Assembly: GCA_025354615.1 (NCBI GenBank)
Contig: JANXMO010000035.1
Coordinates: 1-6,726 of the forward strand
Source: Burkholderiales bacterium
GTDB lineage: Bacteria; Pseudomonadota; Gammaproteobacteria; Burkholderiales; Burkholderiaceae_C
Direction of reading: 5' to 3'
DNA length: 6,726 bases
A program made the position numbers and the translations under genes. Of this stretch, positions 5,573 through 6,726 are shown piece after piece (the first letter of the stretch is position 1; every line of letters starts with the position of its first letter). The notes under the pieces were generated by a model. That model worked only from the letters and a program-made list of their open reading frames with translations, searched no databases and had not been told where the DNA came from.

Positions 5573-6726
5573 TCAATGCGCCGCAGCGGCAATCGTTGCG
5601 TCGGGCTTGACCACGTGCAGCGCCGCCATGAACTCGGCGCGAATGCGCTCCAGCGCCGCCGGCGTGTGGCCTTCAAAGCGCATCACCAGCACCGGCGTGG
5701 TGTTGGAAGCGCGGATGAGCCCGAAGCCGTCTTTGTAGTCGGCGCGCAGCCCGTCGATGGTGACGATGTGCTGCGCCCGCGGGAAACGCGCGGTCTCGAG
5801 CAGTTTCTGCACCAGCAGCTTCGGTTCACCTTCGGCGCAGGGCACGTTGAGCTCCGGCGTGCTGAAGCTCGTCGGCAACGCATTCAGCACGCGGCTCGGG
5901 TCAATGCTGCGCGAGAGGATCTCGAGCAGCCGCGCCGCGGTGTAGGTCGCGTCGTCGAAACCGTACCAGCGCTCGGCGAAGAAGATGTGCCCACTCATCT
6001 CGCCTGCGATCGGCGCCTTGGTCTCACGCAGCTTCGCCTTCACGAGCGAGTGGCCGGTCTTCCACATCAGCGGAATACCGCCGGCCTGGCGGATCACTGG
6101 TGCGAGCCGCTGTGTGCACTTCACGTCGAAGATGATCGTGCCGCCCTTGACGCGCTGCAGGATGTCGGCGGCGAACAGCATCAACTGCCGGTCGGGGTAG
6201 ATGATCTGGCCGTCCTTCGTGACGACGCCGAGGCGGTCACCGTCGCCGTCGAATGCGAGGCCGAGTTCGGCATCGGTGTCGTGCACCGCGCGGATCAGGT
6301 CGACGAGGTTTTCGGGCTTGCTTGGGTCCGGGTGATGGTTCGGGAAATCGCCATCGACCTCGGAGTACAGCTCGACCACCTCGCAGCCAAGCTCGCGCAG
6401 GATGCCGGGCGCCGACGCGCCGGGAATGCCGTTGCCCGAGTCGACGACGATCTTCATGGCGCGGGCCAGCTTGCAGTCGCCGGTGATGCGGGCGCGGTAC
6501 TCGGCCAGGATGTCCATCGCGCCGACGCGGCCGGCACCCTGAACATGGTCCTCGGCTTGCATGCGCCGGCGCAGGGCCTGGATCGCGTCGCCGTGGATCG
6601 CCTGGCCGGCCAGCACCATCTTGAAGCCGTTGTAGTCCTTCGGGTTGTGGCTGCCGGTGACCTGGATGCCGCTGTGGCAGCCGTGTGCGCCGCGCGTCGC
6701 CGCGACGTAGTACAGCATCGGCGTCG
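5573..6726 (-). CDS. Phosphomannomutase/phosphoglucomutase (AlgC/ManB type), N-terminus beyond the window
   Basis: This enzyme interconverts 1- and 6-phosphates of mannose or glucose through a phosphoserine and feeds surface glycan and LPS sugar synthesis in the cytosol. 383 full codons are visible; Pseudomonas AlgC has 463 residues, and roughly 80-85 N-terminal residues are missing at the right edge. Numbered from the internal Met codon at 6718, visible motifs are the phosphoserine loop TGSHNP (21-26, S23 aligning with S108 of AlgC), the metal loop DGDGDR (157-162), the sugar-specificity loop GEMSGHIFF (239-247) and the phosphate-binding loop RASNTTP (336-342). All catalytic positions look intact. 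The stop at 5575-5573 is followed 18 nt later by waaC, so the gene probably heads or belongs to a waaC-waaA operon. Mannose versus glucose preference cannot be settled; AlgC-type enzymes use both. Confidence 0.95.
   Translation of the reverse strand, partial: TPMLYYVAATRGAHGCHSGIQVTGSHNPKDYNGFKMVLAGQAIHGDAIQALRRRMQAEDHVQGAGRVGAMDILAEYRARITGDCKLARAMKIVVDSGNGIPGASAPGILRELGCEVVELYSEVDGDFPNHHPDPSKPENLVDLIRAVHDTDAELGLAFDGDGDRLGVVTKDGQIIYPDRQLMLFAADILQRVKGGTIIFDVKCTQRLAPVIRQAGGIPLMWKTGHSLVKAKLRETKAPIAGEMSGHIFFAERWYGFDDATYTAARLLEILSRSIDPSRVLNALPTSFSTPELNVPCAEGEPKLLVQKLLETARFPRAQHIVTIDGLRADYKDGFGLIRASNTTPVLVMRFEGHTPAALERIRAEFMAALHVVKPDATIAAAAH

Noticed and set aside
1..6726. Mobile element, CRISPR array, RNA gene, prophage or defence system
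   Set aside because: I found no transposase, integrase, spaced direct repeats, tRNA-like cloverleaf or rRNA segment. Every stretch longer than about 200 bp is accounted for by a recognised envelope or housekeeping gene.

Overview
This is a GC-rich bacterial chromosomal window carrying seven protein genes with almost no spare sequence. The protein families, the high GC content and the gene order (uppP, then a PCMT-like methyltransferase, rhodanese and tolC, facing waaA, waaC and a phosphomannomutase) fit a Gram-negative betaproteobacterium of the order Burkholderiales, probably near the Comamonadaceae. That placement is inferred from protein resemblance recalled from memory, not from a database search.

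Layout. Positions 1-563 (minus strand) hold the first 187 codons of uppP (undecaprenyl-diphosphatase); its 3' end lies beyond the left edge. A 173-bp divergent intergenic region (564-736) follows, containing a perfect 7-bp inverted repeat. A plus-strand operon comes next: a protein-L-isoaspartate methyltransferase-like gene (737-1405), a single-domain rhodanese (1405-1746, overlapping by one base in TGATG), and a TolC-family outer-membrane channel (1826-3184). A minus-strand operon reads towards it from the right edge: a phosphomannomutase/phosphoglucomutase missing its N-terminus (5573-6726), waaC (heptosyltransferase I, 4544-5554, GTG start) and waaA (Kdo transferase, 3162-4547). The last two overlap by four bases in ATGA. 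tolC and waaA converge, and their 3' ends overlap by 23 bp.

How the genes fit together. Most of the window concerns the cell envelope. UppP recycles the C55 lipid carrier, TolC is an outer-membrane export duct, and the phosphohexomutase supplies sugar phosphates for surface glycans. WaaA and WaaC carry out consecutive steps of LPS inner-core assembly: Kdo onto lipid A, then the first heptose onto Kdo. The methyltransferase and rhodanese are the least understood members. The methyltransferase has a good SAM-binding fold but lacks motifs typical of true isoaspartate repair enzymes.

I see no mobile element, CRISPR array, RNA gene, prophage or defence system. This looks like an ordinary core region. 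The points most worth a second look are the divergent methyltransferase coupled to rhodanese and tolC, the palindrome in the divergent promoter region, and the tail-to-tail tolC/waaA overlap.
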